Shown: positions 1 through 9,982, numbered from the stretch's first letter. The stretch is 64,000 nt of DNA from Psychrobacter sp. NG25 (GCF_015234355.1 NZ_JADGMV010000001.1:186001-250000); one strand, 5' to 3'. The notes: generated from the sequence alone by a model not told the origin. Numbers and translations: made by a program.

Positions 1-960
1 TTCAGACCATAGAAATAAGTTAAGCGGTAATAGCGCATGCATCGTTTGGGTAGGTATAACGGCCAGTTTCTCACATAGCGCATCATAAATGATTTGCGTA
101 CCACGCAGCTTACCTTCTACCGTGTAGCCAGCGATATGCGGGGTGGCGAAGGTAAGCTTGGATAATAGTCGCTCAGATATTTGAGGCTCGTGCTCGAAGA
201 CATCGAGCACTACTTGTCGCCCAGTACGTTCAATATCTGCTGCCAGCGCATCTGCCTCAATCACAGGCCCACGCGCGCTATTAATCAACATCGTATCCTC
301 AGGTATCATGCCCAATGCCTCTGCATCAATGAGATGCCGTGTTGGATAATCGCTGCCTCTAGGATTCGCCTCATTCTTCTCATCTGTTAAAGGCACATGC
401 AGACTGACTACATCACTTTGACTAAGCACTTGCTCTAAACTGGCGTTATTGAGCTTCGATTTTGGTAATAATGGATCATAACCTAATACTTGCCAACCTA
501 AATCATTGGCATACTGGGCAAGCGTACTCCCAATATTACCCAGTCCGATGATACCCAGAGTAATTGGCTGCTGCCAATACTGCGGACGCAACGTCAATGC
601 TGCTGTCAGTACATACTGCGCGACAGAATGCTTACTACAGCCAGCAGCATTGGCAAAAGTGATATGGCGCTGCCTTAAATAATCTTGATCGACATGATCC
701 GTACCGATGGTTGCAGAACCAACGAACTGCACACTGTCGTTATTCGCTAACAATGCCTCATTCACCTGCGTCACAGAACGTATCAAAAAAATGTCAGGTT
801 GCAGTTCTGCAAGTAATGACGCAGTGATATCTCTTCCCGCGACGGTGATGATATCTACAGCTTGCTCCGATGCTTGGCCAAGTGTAGTGGCATTAAAAAA
901 CTTGTCCAAACTGGCGATATTGCTATCAGCCAAAATAGTAATATGATTAATAGTATTCAC
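1..960 (-). CDS. pdxB: Erythronate-4-phosphate dehydrogenase PdxB (partial, C-terminus beyond window)
   Basis: NAD-dependent dehydrogenase of the D-2-hydroxyacid family; PdxB oxidises 4-phosphoerythronate in the DXP-dependent pyridoxal phosphate pathway in the cytosol. Seen: 320 codons open to the window edge; an early ILADSNIASLDKFF segment and a VGSATIGTDHVDQDYL segment that are typical of PdxB; the Rossmann motif GIIGLGNIGS; and the family catalytic residues in NSARGPV (Arg), EHEPQ (Glu) and TPHIAGY (His). The E. coli protein is about 378 residues, so roughly 60 are missing at the left edge. The GTG at 960 is preceded by AAGGA at short spacing; in-frame ATGs at 972 and 975 are alternatives without a clear ribosome site. 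It lies just downstream of the permease gene on the same strand and may be cotranscribed with it. PdxB is favoured over a generic SerA-like enzyme by the N-terminal motifs. Confidence 0.88.
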   Translation of the reverse strand, partial: MNTINHITILADSNIASLDKFFNATTLGQASEQAVDIITVAGRDITASLLAELQPDIFLIRSVTQVNEALLANNDSVQFVGSATIGTDHVDQDYLRQRHITFANAAGCSKHSVAQYVLTAALTLRPQYWQQPITLGIIGLGNIGSTLAQYANDLGWQVLGYDPLLPKSKLNNASLEQVLSQSDVVSLHVPLTDEKNEANPRGSDYPTRHLIDAEALGMIPEDTMLINSARGPVIEADALAADIERTGRQVVLDVFEHEPQISERLLSKLTFATPHIAGYTVEGKLRGTQIIYDALCEKLAVIPTQTMHALLPLNLFLWSE

Positions 961-1025
961 CCTATCCTTCATCATTTTTATAACGTAGTCAAATAATGAC
1001 TGTTCGCTTATAGAGTCGCTGTTAT

Positions 1026-2153
1026 TTATTGCGACTCGTTCACTGGTGGCAATACGTCGTCATCAGACAGTTCTATCTCTTGTGGCGCAAATATCTCATT
1101 TTTATGCTGCGATATCCATTCACGCCAAACGGCAAGTCCTATAGCCAATACCACAGGCCCAATAAACAGACCAACAAAACCAAAAGCTGTTAAACCACCT
1201 AGCACACCAATAAAAATAATAATAAAAGGAATTTTGGTCGCACCACTAATCACAATAGGACGGATTAGATTATCAACCCAGCTGATAACTAACACACCCC
1301 ATAGTGCCAAGCCAATACCTTCTGTCGTATGACCTTGACTCATTAACCAGATAGAGACAGCGCCCCAAGCGAATGGTGTGCCAAATGGAATCAATGCGAT
1401 AATGAAGGTCACAATAGTCAATAAAATCGGACTTGGCGCACTGGCGAAGTAATAGCCAACACCTGCAAGTATTGCCTGCGCCAATGCTGTCAAACCAATA
1501 CCATAAACCACCGCACGCGTGGTCGTACCCACAGAGTCAATATAACCATCAATGCGATTGCCAATGATGTTACGCAGTGCTTGACGGATTTGGCGAACCA
1601 AGCTGGTACCATCACGATAAAAGAAAAACAACGTCATCAGTGCCATGCCTAACTTGGCAAGACCGCTAAACACCACATCAAAGGCGACTTTGCCATAATA
1701 TAAATGTGACTGCACCCAAAGGCGAAACGTCTCTAACGTCCCTTCAGGGTTTTTATTGATTCTCCATAGTACATCTTTGACTTGCTGACCGAGGATAGGC
1801 AAATCTTTAACAGAATCAGGCACATCTAAATAGCCGACCTTTATACGATAGATCAAATTACTAATTAAACTGAGCGCCTCTTGCTGTAGGATAAACACCC
1901 CAATGACAAGTGGCACACCTATCATTAACGAGATACTCATCGTCATGATGGTAGCGCTGACATTAGGGCTCAGCTTTACTTTTTCATAAAAAAAGTTATA
2001 AACAGGAAAAGTCACATACGCTAAAATCGCTGCCCACAGTGCTGGCACGATAAAAAACTGTATTACCTGAAAACACAGTACAAACAGCACAACCAATAAG
2101 GTAATGGCCAGTAAGCGCTGAATAATAAACTCTTTTGTCCAATTTTCAATCAT
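1026..2153 (-). CDS. AI-2E family transporter (PerM/UPF0118-like membrane protein)
   Basis: Polytopic inner-membrane protein of the AI-2E/UPF0118 family, whose members are proposed exporters of small molecules or ions; the substrate here cannot be told. Seen: paired hydrophobic segments near the N-terminus (LLAITLLVVLFVLCF), a long central soluble part (about residues 100-200), then at least four more membrane spans in the second half with the family signatures ALIPFGTPFAWG, WVDNLIRPIVISG and GVLGGLTAFGFVGLFIGP. The ATG at 2153 is chosen because the protein begins cleanly with MIENW; a TTG at 2180 adds nine residues and cannot be excluded, as neither has a good ribosome site. pdxB follows after about 65 bases. 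A housekeeping gene with no sign of damage. Confidence 0.85.
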   Translation of the reverse strand: MIENWTKEFIIQRLLAITLLVVLFVLCFQVIQFFIVPALWAAILAYVTFPVYNFFYEKVKLSPNVSATIMTMSISLMIGVPLVIGVFILQQEALSLISNLIYRIKVGYLDVPDSVKDLPILGQQVKDVLWRINKNPEGTLETFRLWVQSHLYYGKVAFDVVFSGLAKLGMALMTLFFFYRDGTSLVRQIRQALRNIIGNRIDGYIDSVGTTTRAVVYGIGLTALAQAILAGVGYYFASAPSPILLTIVTFIIALIPFGTPFAWGAVSIWLMSQGHTTEGIGLALWGVLVISWVDNLIRPIVISGATKIPFIIIFIGVLGGLTAFGFVGLFIGPVVLAIGLAVWREWISQHKNEIFAPQEIELSDDDVLPPVNESQ

Positions 2154-3006
2154 AGCGTATAAACCAAGTACAGACAGCAAAGACCTATTATGATTTCGCT
2201 GACGAGTTTATAAATGTGAGATGAACCGCAAATTATAGACGTTGTACATAAATTGCATTCATTAGCGAGGGTTTTCAATCACCAACATAAATATATGGGT
2301 AAAAATCTAATTTGAGATCGTTAGATCATAGGATACCGTAACATAGATATTGGCTATAATTTTGACTAAAGTGAGATAAAAACAAAGCAATTATCATCGC
2401 TTATTATGCAACAAAATACGATGACTATTATAACGCTATGTTGTAATCTTTGCTTACAACTTTCTATGCGTAAGCTTACTAGATGATGACACGAATAGAT
2501 AGAAGCCAATACATGGGTTTAGTATGTAAAAACAATACATTAATAACTGATTCTACATTCACATTTTAAAGCAATACCTTGAAAGGTAATTCACTGGCGC
2601 GTTCTATTTGTCGCGACAATTGATGTTATACTAAAGTCATTATTTTAAGCTTTTCAATATAGTTAAGTTTGTTTGGCCTTATTTATTTTGACCGTTATAC
2701 AGACACAGTATTTTTCAAACTATATGCCACAACCCTCTTTTATCGCCCTTCTATAGACTATCATAAGATCTAACCTTTAGAGCGGCGTCATAATTTTGGA
2801 TATTATGCGTAAGCGTTCGTCAGCACTGTATTTTGCCAACGTCATATAAAAGCCTACACGTAATTTAAGCTCATCATATAGGTTCAATATTAGAACTCGA
2901 TATGAAAAAGTGCTATTTTTAGTTAATTTCGGACTTACTTTGATTTTATTTTAAATCAATACTGACCCATCAAATTTTAAATAATATATCGATAGGAACA
3001 ATAAAA
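2154..3006. other. Intergenic region between the AI-2E permease and nadE
   Basis: About 850 bases without a convincing gene. It should hold the divergent promoters. Seen: a perfect 12-bp palindrome TTGTCGCGACAA at 2608-2619, eight bases upstream of a TATACT (2627-2632) that could be a -10 element reading right; and an inverted repeat TTGATTT-N6-AAATCAA at 2940-2959, about 50 bases before nadE, which may be an operator. AGGAAC just before 3007 is the nadE ribosome site. No RNA gene recognised. Confidence 0.4.
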
Positions 3007-4698
3007 ATGTCAAAAGACACTGATAATCCCAATACAAACCCCTCAACCGAGGCCAACAAGACTAAGAAACCACAAGACACCGTTACTTTTGCTTTGGCCC
3101 AATCACATTTCTTGGTTGGTGATATCACTGCCAATGCCGAAAAGATGCGTACATTAGCATTAGAAGCACGCGAGCAAGGTGCAGATGTCATTATCTTCCC
3201 AGAGCTAGCCTTGCTTGGCTACCCTCCACAAGATTTGTTACTACGCCCAAGCTTATCAGGCCGTGTCAAAAGCGCCTTATCTAGCTTAAGTGATATCAAC
3301 GATATCGTGATGATTGTCGGCTATCCACATGTCGATCATCATGGCACGTTTAACTCTGCTGCTATCCTACACAATGGCCATCAGAAGGGCTTTTATCATA
3401 AGCAAATCTTGCCAAATTATGGCGTTTTTGATGAGCGTCGTTACTTTGATAAAGGTCGTAATCAAGTCTTGTTTGATTATAAAGGCATCACTATCGGCCT
3501 ACTTATTTGTGAAGACCTATGGGAAAAAGGCCCAATTGCTGAGCTGAAAAAGCAAGGTGCCGATCTGGTTGTTAGCTTAAATGCGTCACCTTTCGAGATC
3601 GAAAAACAAGAAAACCGTAAAACCATGCTTGCCAAACGCAGCCGTGAAAACAATTTACCTATCGTTTATGTCAACGCCGTTGGCGGTCAAGACGACTTAG
3701 TGTTTGACGGTGGCTCTATGGCCGTACAAGCTGATGGTAGCGTCGCACATGAAGCACCGCGCTTTATGAATCAGTTACTGCTAGCGACTTTAGATGTCAA
3801 AACAGCTAAGTTTGATAGCCAAGCCAAAGCACCTTTGACATTGAGCCGTGAATCAGAGATGTATCAAGCATTGGTCGTGGGCTTACGTGACTATGTAAAC
3901 CACTCAGGATTTTCTGGCATTATCGTTGGCCTATCAGGTGGTATTGATTCAGCATTGACGCTATGTATCGCAGTTGACGCGTTGGGTGCTGACAAGGTAT
4001 ATGCGGTGATGATGCCTTACGAATATACATCGCAAATCAGCTTAGAAGATGCACAAGCACAGGCACGTCGTTTGAATGTGTCTTATACCGTTTGTCCTAT
4101 CTTTGATGCTGTCGAAGGTATCCGTCATACCCTAGCACCTCTATTTAACAAGTCACCAGCAGATACCACCGAAGAAAACATCCAAGCACGTGCGCGTGGT
4201 GTGGTTCTAATGGCACTGTCTAATAAATTTGGTCACTTGGTCATCACCACTGGTAACAAGTCTGAATTGGCTGTTGGTTACTCGACGTTATACGGTGATA
4301 TGGCAGGCGGTTTTGACGTCCTAAAAGATGTTTATAAATCACAGGTCTATAAATTAGCCAGCTATCGCAACCGCTTAGAAGATACCCCTGTCATTCCTGA
4401 GCGAGTTATTACTCGTCCACCATCTGCTGAATTGCGTCCAGATCAAAAAGATCAAGACAGCTTGCCTGACTACGATATTCTAGACAGTATCCTTATGTCA
4501 TATATCGATGAAGACATGGGCTATCAAGATATTATTAATAAAGGTTTCGATGCTGAGATGGTCGCAAAGGTCATTCAAATGGTAGACAATAGCGAGTACA
4601 AGCGTCTGCAATCACCGATTGGCACTAAAATTAGCCACAAAGCTTTTGGTCGTGAACGCCGCTATCCATTAGTAAATAAATGGTCAATCAAAGGCTAA
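3007..4698 (+). CDS. nadE: NAD+ synthase, glutamine-hydrolysing
   Basis: Last step of NAD synthesis: ATP-dependent amidation of nicotinate adenine dinucleotide with ammonia taken from glutamine. Two domains are visible. An N-terminal nitrilase-fold glutaminase (about 25-270) carries the Glu-Lys-Cys triad: E66 in IFPELALLGYP, K132 in YHKQILPNYGVFDE, and C168 in LLICEDLW. A C-terminal synthetase (about 280-563) carries the ATP pyrophosphatase P-loop SGGIDS at 310-315 and TGNKSELAVGYSTLYGD. Total length 563 fits bacterial fused enzymes. The first 22 residues are a polar Asn/Thr-rich leader before the family homology starts. The start has GATAGGAACA upstream at good spacing. A rho-independent terminator follows at 4813, so it is probably monocistronic. 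Confidence 0.96.
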   Translation: MSKDTDNPNTNPSTEANKTKKPQDTVTFALAQSHFLVGDITANAEKMRTLALEAREQGADVIIFPELALLGYPPQDLLLRPSLSGRVKSALSSLSDINDIVMIVGYPHVDHHGTFNSAAILHNGHQKGFYHKQILPNYGVFDERRYFDKGRNQVLFDYKGITIGLLICEDLWEKGPIAELKKQGADLVVSLNASPFEIEKQENRKTMLAKRSRENNLPIVYVNAVGGQDDLVFDGGSMAVQADGSVAHEAPRFMNQLLLATLDVKTAKFDSQAKAPLTLSRESEMYQALVVGLRDYVNHSGFSGIIVGLSGGIDSALTLCIAVDALGADKVYAVMMPYEYTSQISLEDAQAQARRLNVSYTVCPIFDAVEGIRHTLAPLFNKSPADTTEENIQARARGVVLMALSNKFGHLVITTGNKSELAVGYSTLYGDMAGGFDVLKDVYKSQVYKLASYRNRLEDTPVIPERVITRPPSAELRPDQKDQDSLPDYDILDSILMSYIDEDMGYQDIINKGFDAEMVAKVIQMVDNSEYKRLQSPIGTKISHKAFGRERRYPLVNKWSIKG

Positions 4699-4812
4699 GC
4701 AATATAAGGTTAAACAATATTCAGCTTCTTTATTTGCCTAACTTCTATTATCTAAGAGTTAGGCGGCGCTGATAGCCTCATCTTTTACAAAAAACTGAAT
4801 TGATTAATGATT

Positions 4813-4837
4813 AGCTGGGTGCTTGCCCAGCTTTTTT
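4813..4837 (+). terminator. Rho-independent terminator after nadE
   Basis: AGCTGGG / CCCAGCT stem with a six-base loop followed by TTTTTT, 115 bases downstream of the nadE stop. Confidence 0.85.
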
Positions 4838-4954
4838 AGGTTCTATAAGTTGAGTTTCTATAAACCATTACTTCCTTTCGATATTTATCACTTCTTTTTT
4901 AACATCAATTACCACTTTTATTATTAACCCCTATCCTTTTTTACCGAGTATGTC

Positions 4955-6229
4955 ATGAGTTTGCTAACTGCTAGTGTCTTTCTTATTCTATTACTGGCTC
5001 TAAGTGCCTTTGTCTCTGCTGCCGAGATTGCTATCGCAGCGGGTCGCAAAATTAAGCTGCAAATCATGGCAAAAGAAGGGGATGTCCGTGCCTTGGATGT
5101 CCTTAAAATGCAGGACAATCCTGGTAGCTTTATCACTGTCGTACAGGTGGTTTTGAACGCTGTTGCTATTTTGGCTGGGGCGGTGGGTGAATCAGCCATC
5201 AGTCCTTACTTATTAATGTTATTCAATAATGAGGCAGTTGCTTCAGTCATAGCCTTTGTCTTAATCACCAGTTTGTTTTCTCTATTGGCTGATTTGATGC
5301 CCAGACGTTTTGCGATGTCAAACACTGAAACTATTGCGGTGCGACTCGTACGACCCATGATGTTATTGATTTTCATCTTCAAACCCGTTATTTGGATATT
5401 CGATGGCGCAGCCAACCTCCTCTTTGAAGTGCTAGGTGTCTCAACCACACGTCAGGATGACATGACACCAGAAGATATTTACGCGGTCATGGATGCAGGT
5501 GCTGAAGCTGGTGTACTTAAGAAACAAGAACATCATTTGATAGAGAACATCTTTGATATGCAAGAACGTACGGTGACTTCAGTGATGAACCCGCGCGAAA
5601 ATATCGTTTATTTTGATACCAAGACAAGTACTGAAAAAGTGGTCGAGGTGATGATTGATCAACCCCACAATAAATTCTTGGTTTGTCATGACGATGATTT
5701 AGAACATATTGTGGGATATGTAGAATCACGCAGTTTCCTCGCGTTAGTGCTTAACCGACAAGAAGTTAGCTTAACGAGCAAAGAGCTACTGATGCCTGCC
5801 CTCTTTGTGCCCGATACTCTATCTTTATTTGAAGTGTTAGAGATGTTCAAATCTACTGGTGCTGACTTTGCCGTAATCGTTAATGAGTATGGATTAGTCG
5901 TAGGTGTCATCACGCTCAAGGATGTGATGAGCATCGTCATGGGTGAGCTCGTAACGCTAGAAGAGCAGCCTATTGTGCAGCGGACGGATAACTCGTGGTT
6001 AATCGATGGAATGACGCCTATTGAGGACGTGGTTCGTGCGCTAGATATTGTTAATCTGCCCCGCAGTCAAAACTATGAGACACTCAGTGGTTTTATGATG
6101 TATATGCTACGCAAAATTCCAAAGAAAACGGACACTGTCGAGTATGCCAATTATAGGTTTGAGATTATCGCGACCGACAATCTCAAAATCACTCAAATGC
6201 TCGTGACCAAAATCGATGAGATTGTTTAA
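4955..6229 (+). CDS. CNNM/hemolysin-C family membrane protein with CBS domains
   Basis: Member of the DUF21 (CNNM) - CBS pair - CorC/HlyC family, whose members are linked to Mg2+/Co2+ transport or its control. Seen: four hydrophobic segments in residues 1-150 (first is LTASVFLILLLALSAFVSAAEIA, DUF21), with the internal PRRFAMSNTE stretch; a cytoplasmic helix-rich linker EDIYAVMDAGAEAGVL; two CBS motifs (TVTSVMNPRENIVYFD and ELLMPALFVPDTLSLFEVLE) at about 205-330; and a C-terminal CorC_HlyC domain (about 340-424) starting near WLIDGMTPIEDV. Length 424 is normal. The name hemolysin is historical and haemolytic activity should not be assumed. Stands alone, convergent with yggS. Confidence 0.88.
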   Translation: MSLLTASVFLILLLALSAFVSAAEIAIAAGRKIKLQIMAKEGDVRALDVLKMQDNPGSFITVVQVVLNAVAILAGAVGESAISPYLLMLFNNEAVASVIAFVLITSLFSLLADLMPRRFAMSNTETIAVRLVRPMMLLIFIFKPVIWIFDGAANLLFEVLGVSTTRQDDMTPEDIYAVMDAGAEAGVLKKQEHHLIENIFDMQERTVTSVMNPRENIVYFDTKTSTEKVVEVMIDQPHNKFLVCHDDDLEHIVGYVESRSFLALVLNRQEVSLTSKELLMPALFVPDTLSLFEVLEMFKSTGADFAVIVNEYGLVVGVITLKDVMSIVMGELVTLEEQPIVQRTDNSWLIDGMTPIEDVVRALDIVNLPRSQNYETLSGFMMYMLRKIPKKTDTVEYANYRFEIIATDNLKITQMLVTKIDEIV

Positions 6230-6352
6230 TAAATAGCACCTGATAAATAGCACCTAATGAATTTAGGATAGTGTCATCAGTCAAAGCATTTTTATTTTCG
6301 TCATATGATTGATGACATACCCTACCTACTATCTAGCGTGGGTAAATTAAGA

Positions 6353-7069
6353 TTAAGCTCGTGCACCAAATATGGCAGTGCCAACGCGCACCATCGTCGA
6401 ACCATTGGCTATGGCTTCCGTCATATCGCCACTCATACCCATACTCAGTGTATCCCAGCCATTTAGCTCTGGATGCTTTTCTTTAATCTCTTCAAATAAC
6501 TGCTTGGTACGAGCAAATGCATCGGTATCTGACTTCGCAGGAATGATCATCAAACCACGTAACTGTAGACGCTCATATGCCTTAATAGTGTTTACCAATT
6601 CAGGTAGCTGTTCTGGTAAGCAGCCTGATTTACTCTCTTCATGATCGATATTTAATTGAATCAGTATATTAAGTGGTGGCAGTTCAGTTGGACGTTGATC
6701 ATTTAAACGCTTGGCAATAATGTCGCGCTCAACCGTTTGCACCCAATCAAAACATTCAGCAATATCGCGAGTCTTGTTACGCTGGATACTACCAATATAA
6801 TGCCAAACAATTCCCTTACCTTCAGGTTTTGATTTCAACACATTAATTTTTTCTAGGGCTTCTTGTAGATAGTTTTCACCAAAATGACGTTGTCCTTTTT
6901 GGGCCAAAGCAGAAACCATATCGGCTGACTTGGTTTTGGAAACAGCTAACAATATAACGCTATCAGATTGTCTTCTAGCATTATCACATGCTTGTTGTAG
7001 CTGCTGACTGACTTGTTGCCAGTTCTCAATAAGGTTTGAATTATCCATATTATTCTCAGTTTTATTCAT
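6353..7069 (-). CDS. yggS: YggS-family PLP homeostasis protein (PLPHP)
   Basis: Cytosolic pyridoxal-phosphate-binding protein with a TIM-barrel fold; no enzymatic reaction is known, and the family keeps free PLP and amino/keto-acid pools in balance. Seen: the PLP lysine K45 in LLAVSKTKSADMV, GENYLQEAL, WHYIGSIQRNK, LIQLNIDHEESKSGC, GLMIIPA and LSMGMSGDMTEAIANGSTMVRVGTAIFG, all family blocks in order. Length 238 is normal. The ATG at 7069 and one at 7048 are both possible; neither has a strong ribosome site. It is divergent from pilT, the order conserved in Pseudomonas and Acinetobacter (yggS next to pilT-pilU). Confidence 0.95.
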   Translation of the reverse strand: MNKTENNMDNSNLIENWQQVSQQLQQACDNARRQSDSVILLAVSKTKSADMVSALAQKGQRHFGENYLQEALEKINVLKSKPEGKGIVWHYIGSIQRNKTRDIAECFDWVQTVERDIIAKRLNDQRPTELPPLNILIQLNIDHEESKSGCLPEQLPELVNTIKAYERLQLRGLMIIPAKSDTDAFARTKQLFEEIKEKHPELNGWDTLSMGMSGDMTEAIANGSTMVRVGTAIFGARA

Positions 7070-7546
7070 GTACCACTCGCAAGGGTAATTTGATCCGTTT
7101 TTAAATCCATGATTTTTAATTCTTGTACCAATATCTATTATTGGTCATGGTGGCATTTTTTACAGTCATAATTTCATATCTAGTCCAAATCCATATAAAC
7201 CCGCTGTATTTTTATCCTCGCTAACTATACTAATGTATAACTTGCACTCGGTTTCCTTGTATCGAAATTATTTGAATTCAACTATAAATGAATTCAAATC
7301 TATAAACTACGGGGGTAAATGGATAATTTACAGTTTCTTAGCGTAGTAGATGGTTAAATGTCATCAGTCTTGTTATTATATTGTTACATGGTTTAACATA
7401 TGCTACTGAATATAATAGTAATGGTAAAAGCACTAAATTATGTTTTATTCGTATAGTGAACCTAAGATAGGTCTTTTGTCGATTATCAACCACACCCCTT
7501 TATGCTCGTTTGTTCTACCCTTATTGATTGATAGGAATACCTGATT
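7070..7546. other. Divergent intergenic region yggS-pilT
   Basis: 477 bases with the promoters of yggS and the pilT-pilU operon. It contains one full copy of a dispersed extragenic repeat (7192-7285, listed separately) and is very AT-rich (TATAAACTAC, TTATTATATTG). A GAATTCAA/TTGAATTC palindromic end of the repeat is doubled at 7272 and 7289. No gene or RNA recognised. Confidence 0.4.
7192..7285 (+). repeat. Dispersed extragenic repeat, copy A (about 95 bp)
   Basis: Runs from CATATAAACCCGCTG to GAATTCAACTATA, with the core TATAACTTGCACTCGG and CCTTGTATCGAAATTATT. The reverse complement of 54932-55026 matches it over its whole length with only about a dozen differences by eye. Shorter relatives occur at 24081, 25501 and 55664. 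Non-coding in all copies; function unknown. Confidence 0.8.
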
Positions 7547-8602
7547 ATGGCTGAAAAAAACAACTTAAGCATCGAAGATTTGCTGCGCTTTACCGTCAAG
7601 CATAAAGCATCGGATTTACATATTTCAGCCGGTATGCCTGCCATGATTCGTGTCGATGGTGAAATGACACGTATCAATATGCCAGACATGACTCACCAAG
7701 TCGTACATCAGCTCATTTATGACATTATGAATGATAAGCAACGTGCAGACTTTGAGGAATTCTTTGAGACGGATTTCTCTTTTGAGATTCCTAATCTAGC
7801 ACGCTTTCGGGTAAATGCCTTTAATCAAAATCGCGGTGCTGGCGCTGTCTTTCGTACCATTCCTTCCAAGGTTCTAACCATGGAAGATCTAGGTATGGGC
7901 GAAGTATTCAAGCGCATATCAGACTTAAAGCGTGGTGTGGTACTGGTCACTGGTCCAACAGGTTCTGGTAAATCAACAACACTAGCGGCCATGATTGATT
8001 ATATCAATGAAAGCCGTAAAGAGCATATCTTAACCATCGAAGACCCTATCGAATTTGTCCACGAATCTAAAAAGAGTCTGATCAACCAACGTGAGGTTCA
8101 CCGTGATACTTTAGGCTTCGAGCCTGCTCTACGCTCTGCATTACGTGAAGATCCGGATATTATTCTGGTTGGTGAGCTACGTGACCTTGAGACCATTCGC
8201 TTGGCATTGACTGCGGCAGAAACCGGTCACTTAGTATTTGGTACTCTGCACACCAGCTCGGCGGCAAAAACGATTGACCGCGTTATCGATGTATTTCCTG
8301 CAGCAGAAAAGGACATGATTCGTGCCATGTTATCAGAATCACTCCAAGCCGTGATATCGCAAACTCTGCTACGCCGTCAGGCAGGTGGACGTGTTGCAGC
8401 ACATGAAATCATGCTAGGTACTCCTGCCATTCGTAACTTAATACGTGAAAATAAAATCGCTCAAATGTATTCTGCTATCCAAACAGGTGCAGGTGATGGA
8501 ATGATTACGCTAGATCAGACACTTAAAAATCTAGTGTCAAAAGGTACAATCAGTAAAGACGTTGCCCGTCCTTATGCTAAACAGCCTGATGCATTTTTGT
8601 AG
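7547..8602 (+). CDS. pilT: Type IV pilus retraction ATPase PilT
   Basis: Hexameric cytoplasmic motor that depolymerises the type IV pilus, driving twitching motility and DNA uptake. Seen: N-terminal PAS-like N2D with DLHISAGMPAMIRVDGEM; Walker A GPTGSGKS at 136-143; Asp box; Walker B region DPDIILVGELRD; His box ETGHLVFGTLHTSSA; and the PilT hallmark AIRNLIRENK in the C-terminal part, which separates it from PilB and PilU. Length 351 is typical. ATAGGAAT precedes the ATG. pilU follows after 87 bases on the same strand, probably one operon. Confidence 0.97.
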   Translation: MAEKNNLSIEDLLRFTVKHKASDLHISAGMPAMIRVDGEMTRINMPDMTHQVVHQLIYDIMNDKQRADFEEFFETDFSFEIPNLARFRVNAFNQNRGAGAVFRTIPSKVLTMEDLGMGEVFKRISDLKRGVVLVTGPTGSGKSTTLAAMIDYINESRKEHILTIEDPIEFVHESKKSLINQREVHRDTLGFEPALRSALREDPDIILVGELRDLETIRLALTAAETGHLVFGTLHTSSAAKTIDRVIDVFPAAEKDMIRAMLSESLQAVISQTLLRRQAGGRVAAHEIMLGTPAIRNLIRENKIAQMYSAIQTGAGDGMITLDQTLKNLVSKGTISKDVARPYAKQPDAFL

Positions 8603-8689
8603 CATTATTTTCATTATTTACCATTAGCGATCTTTCAATCATGATTTCAGACATTTTCTTAATCGAGTTACATCGAATGCAGGTACGAT

Positions 8690-9811
8690 ATGGACATTGA
8701 TAAACTATTACAGTTAATGATCAATAAAAATGGCTCTGACCTTTTTATTACCGCTGATGTAGCACCTTCCATGAAAGTAAATGGGAAAATTCTGCCTGTC
8801 GGTAAAACGCCCTTAAACTCAGAGCAAACCATGCGATTGGTAAAAGGTGTCATGACACCCAGTCAGATAAAAGAGTTTGAAGAAACCAACGAGTGTCAGT
8901 TTGCTATTGCCGATGAAGCACAACAAGCCCGTTTTCGTGTCAGTGCCTTTATACAGCGTGATATGGCAGGAATGATTTTACGAAAAATCGAAAATAAAAT
9001 TCCAACCGTCGAAGAGCTACGTTTACCACCAGCGCTAAAAGAGCTGGCAATGAAAAAACGCGGTATCATCTTACTTGTGGGCGCAACGGGTACTGGTAAA
9101 TCCACCACGCTTGCCTCCATGATAGGACATCGTAATCAACACTCTCACGGCCATATTATCACCATCGAAGACCCTATTGAGTTTGTCCATCAACATCGTG
9201 GATGTATCATTACTCAGCGCGAAGTCGGTATAGATACTCACTCGTTTGAAGCAGGTCTAAAAAATACCTTGCGCCAAGCGCCTGATGTTATCTTGATTGG
9301 TGAAATTCGTAACCGTGAAGTCATGAGCTACGCCATCCAATATGCAGAAACGGGTCATTTGGTTTTTGCAACCTTGCACGCTAACAATGCCAACCAGGCT
9401 ATTGACCGTATTATTCACTTCTTTGAAGCAAATCGCCACAACCAACTATTCATGGATTTGTCACTTAACTTGCAAGCAATCATCGCGCAGCAACTCATAC
9501 CAACACCTGATGGTAAGGGACGCCGCGCTGCTATTGAGATTCTATTGAACTCACAGCTCATCAGTGACTATATCCGTAAAGGCGAAGTTCATGAGATTAA
9601 AGATGTCATGAAACGCTCACGTGATAGCGGCATGCAGACTTTTGATCAGGCACTTTTTGACTTATATGAGCAAGGAGAAATCACGTATAAAGAAGCCATT
9701 CTCCATGCTGACTCGCCTAACGACTTACGCCTTCAAATTAAGCTGAATAGCAAAAATGGTACAGGTAATCTAGATGAAGGTGCGGACAGTTTGTCTTTGA
9801 ATATCACCTAA
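8690..9811 (+). CDS. pilU: PilT-dependent retraction ATPase PilU
   Basis: Accessory retraction ATPase that works with PilT in type IV pilus disassembly. Seen: DLFITADVAPSMKVNGKI near the N-terminus, Walker A GATGTGKS at 131-138, DPIEFVHQHRGC, Walker B region APDVILIGEIRN, and AETGHLVFATLHANNANQ. It lacks the AIRNLIRE motif and instead has AAIEILLNSQLISDYIRKGE, as in PilU. Length 373 and the position directly after pilT support the call. A GCAGGTACGAT ribosome site precedes the ATG. The last 20 residues (NGTGNLDEGADSLSLNIT) are a polar tail outside the conserved domain. Confidence 0.95.
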   Translation: MDIDKLLQLMINKNGSDLFITADVAPSMKVNGKILPVGKTPLNSEQTMRLVKGVMTPSQIKEFEETNECQFAIADEAQQARFRVSAFIQRDMAGMILRKIENKIPTVEELRLPPALKELAMKKRGIILLVGATGTGKSTTLASMIGHRNQHSHGHIITIEDPIEFVHQHRGCIITQREVGIDTHSFEAGLKNTLRQAPDVILIGEIRNREVMSYAIQYAETGHLVFATLHANNANQAIDRIIHFFEANRHNQLFMDLSLNLQAIIAQQLIPTPDGKGRRAAIEILLNSQLISDYIRKGEVHEIKDVMKRSRDSGMQTFDQALFDLYEQGEITYKEAILHADSPNDLRLQIKLNSKNGTGNLDEGADSLSLNIT

Positions 9812-9878
9812 ATGCTATTAGTTAGTTACTTGAGGTGGCAACGTTGTCTTTGCTAGATCATATGCACTATTTACCACA

Positions 9879-9913
9879 AAAAAGCCCTCATTACTAATAA
9901 TGAGGGCTTTTTG
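9879..9913. terminator. Bidirectional terminator between pilU and fur
   Basis: AAAAAGCCCTCATTA and its complement TAATGAGGGCTTTTT form a GC-capped hairpin with A and T runs on either side, so it can stop pilU (right) and fur (left) transcripts. Confidence 0.9.
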
Positions 9914-9982
9914 CTATTTCAAAGATCTTTATAAGCTCTGAGAAACGATTGGTTTTTGGGAGTGATGAAAAATCAAAGATGG

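Noticed and set aside
2608..2632. TTGTCGCGACAA plus TATACT as a complete sigma-70 promoter
   Set aside because: The spacing between a TTGTCG -35 and the TATACT is only 13 bases, too short; the palindrome was kept as a possible operator only.
6272..6317. TGTCATCA / TGATGACA inverted repeat between the CNNM gene and yggS
   Set aside because: The loop of 30 bases is too long and no T run follows, so it is not called as a terminator.
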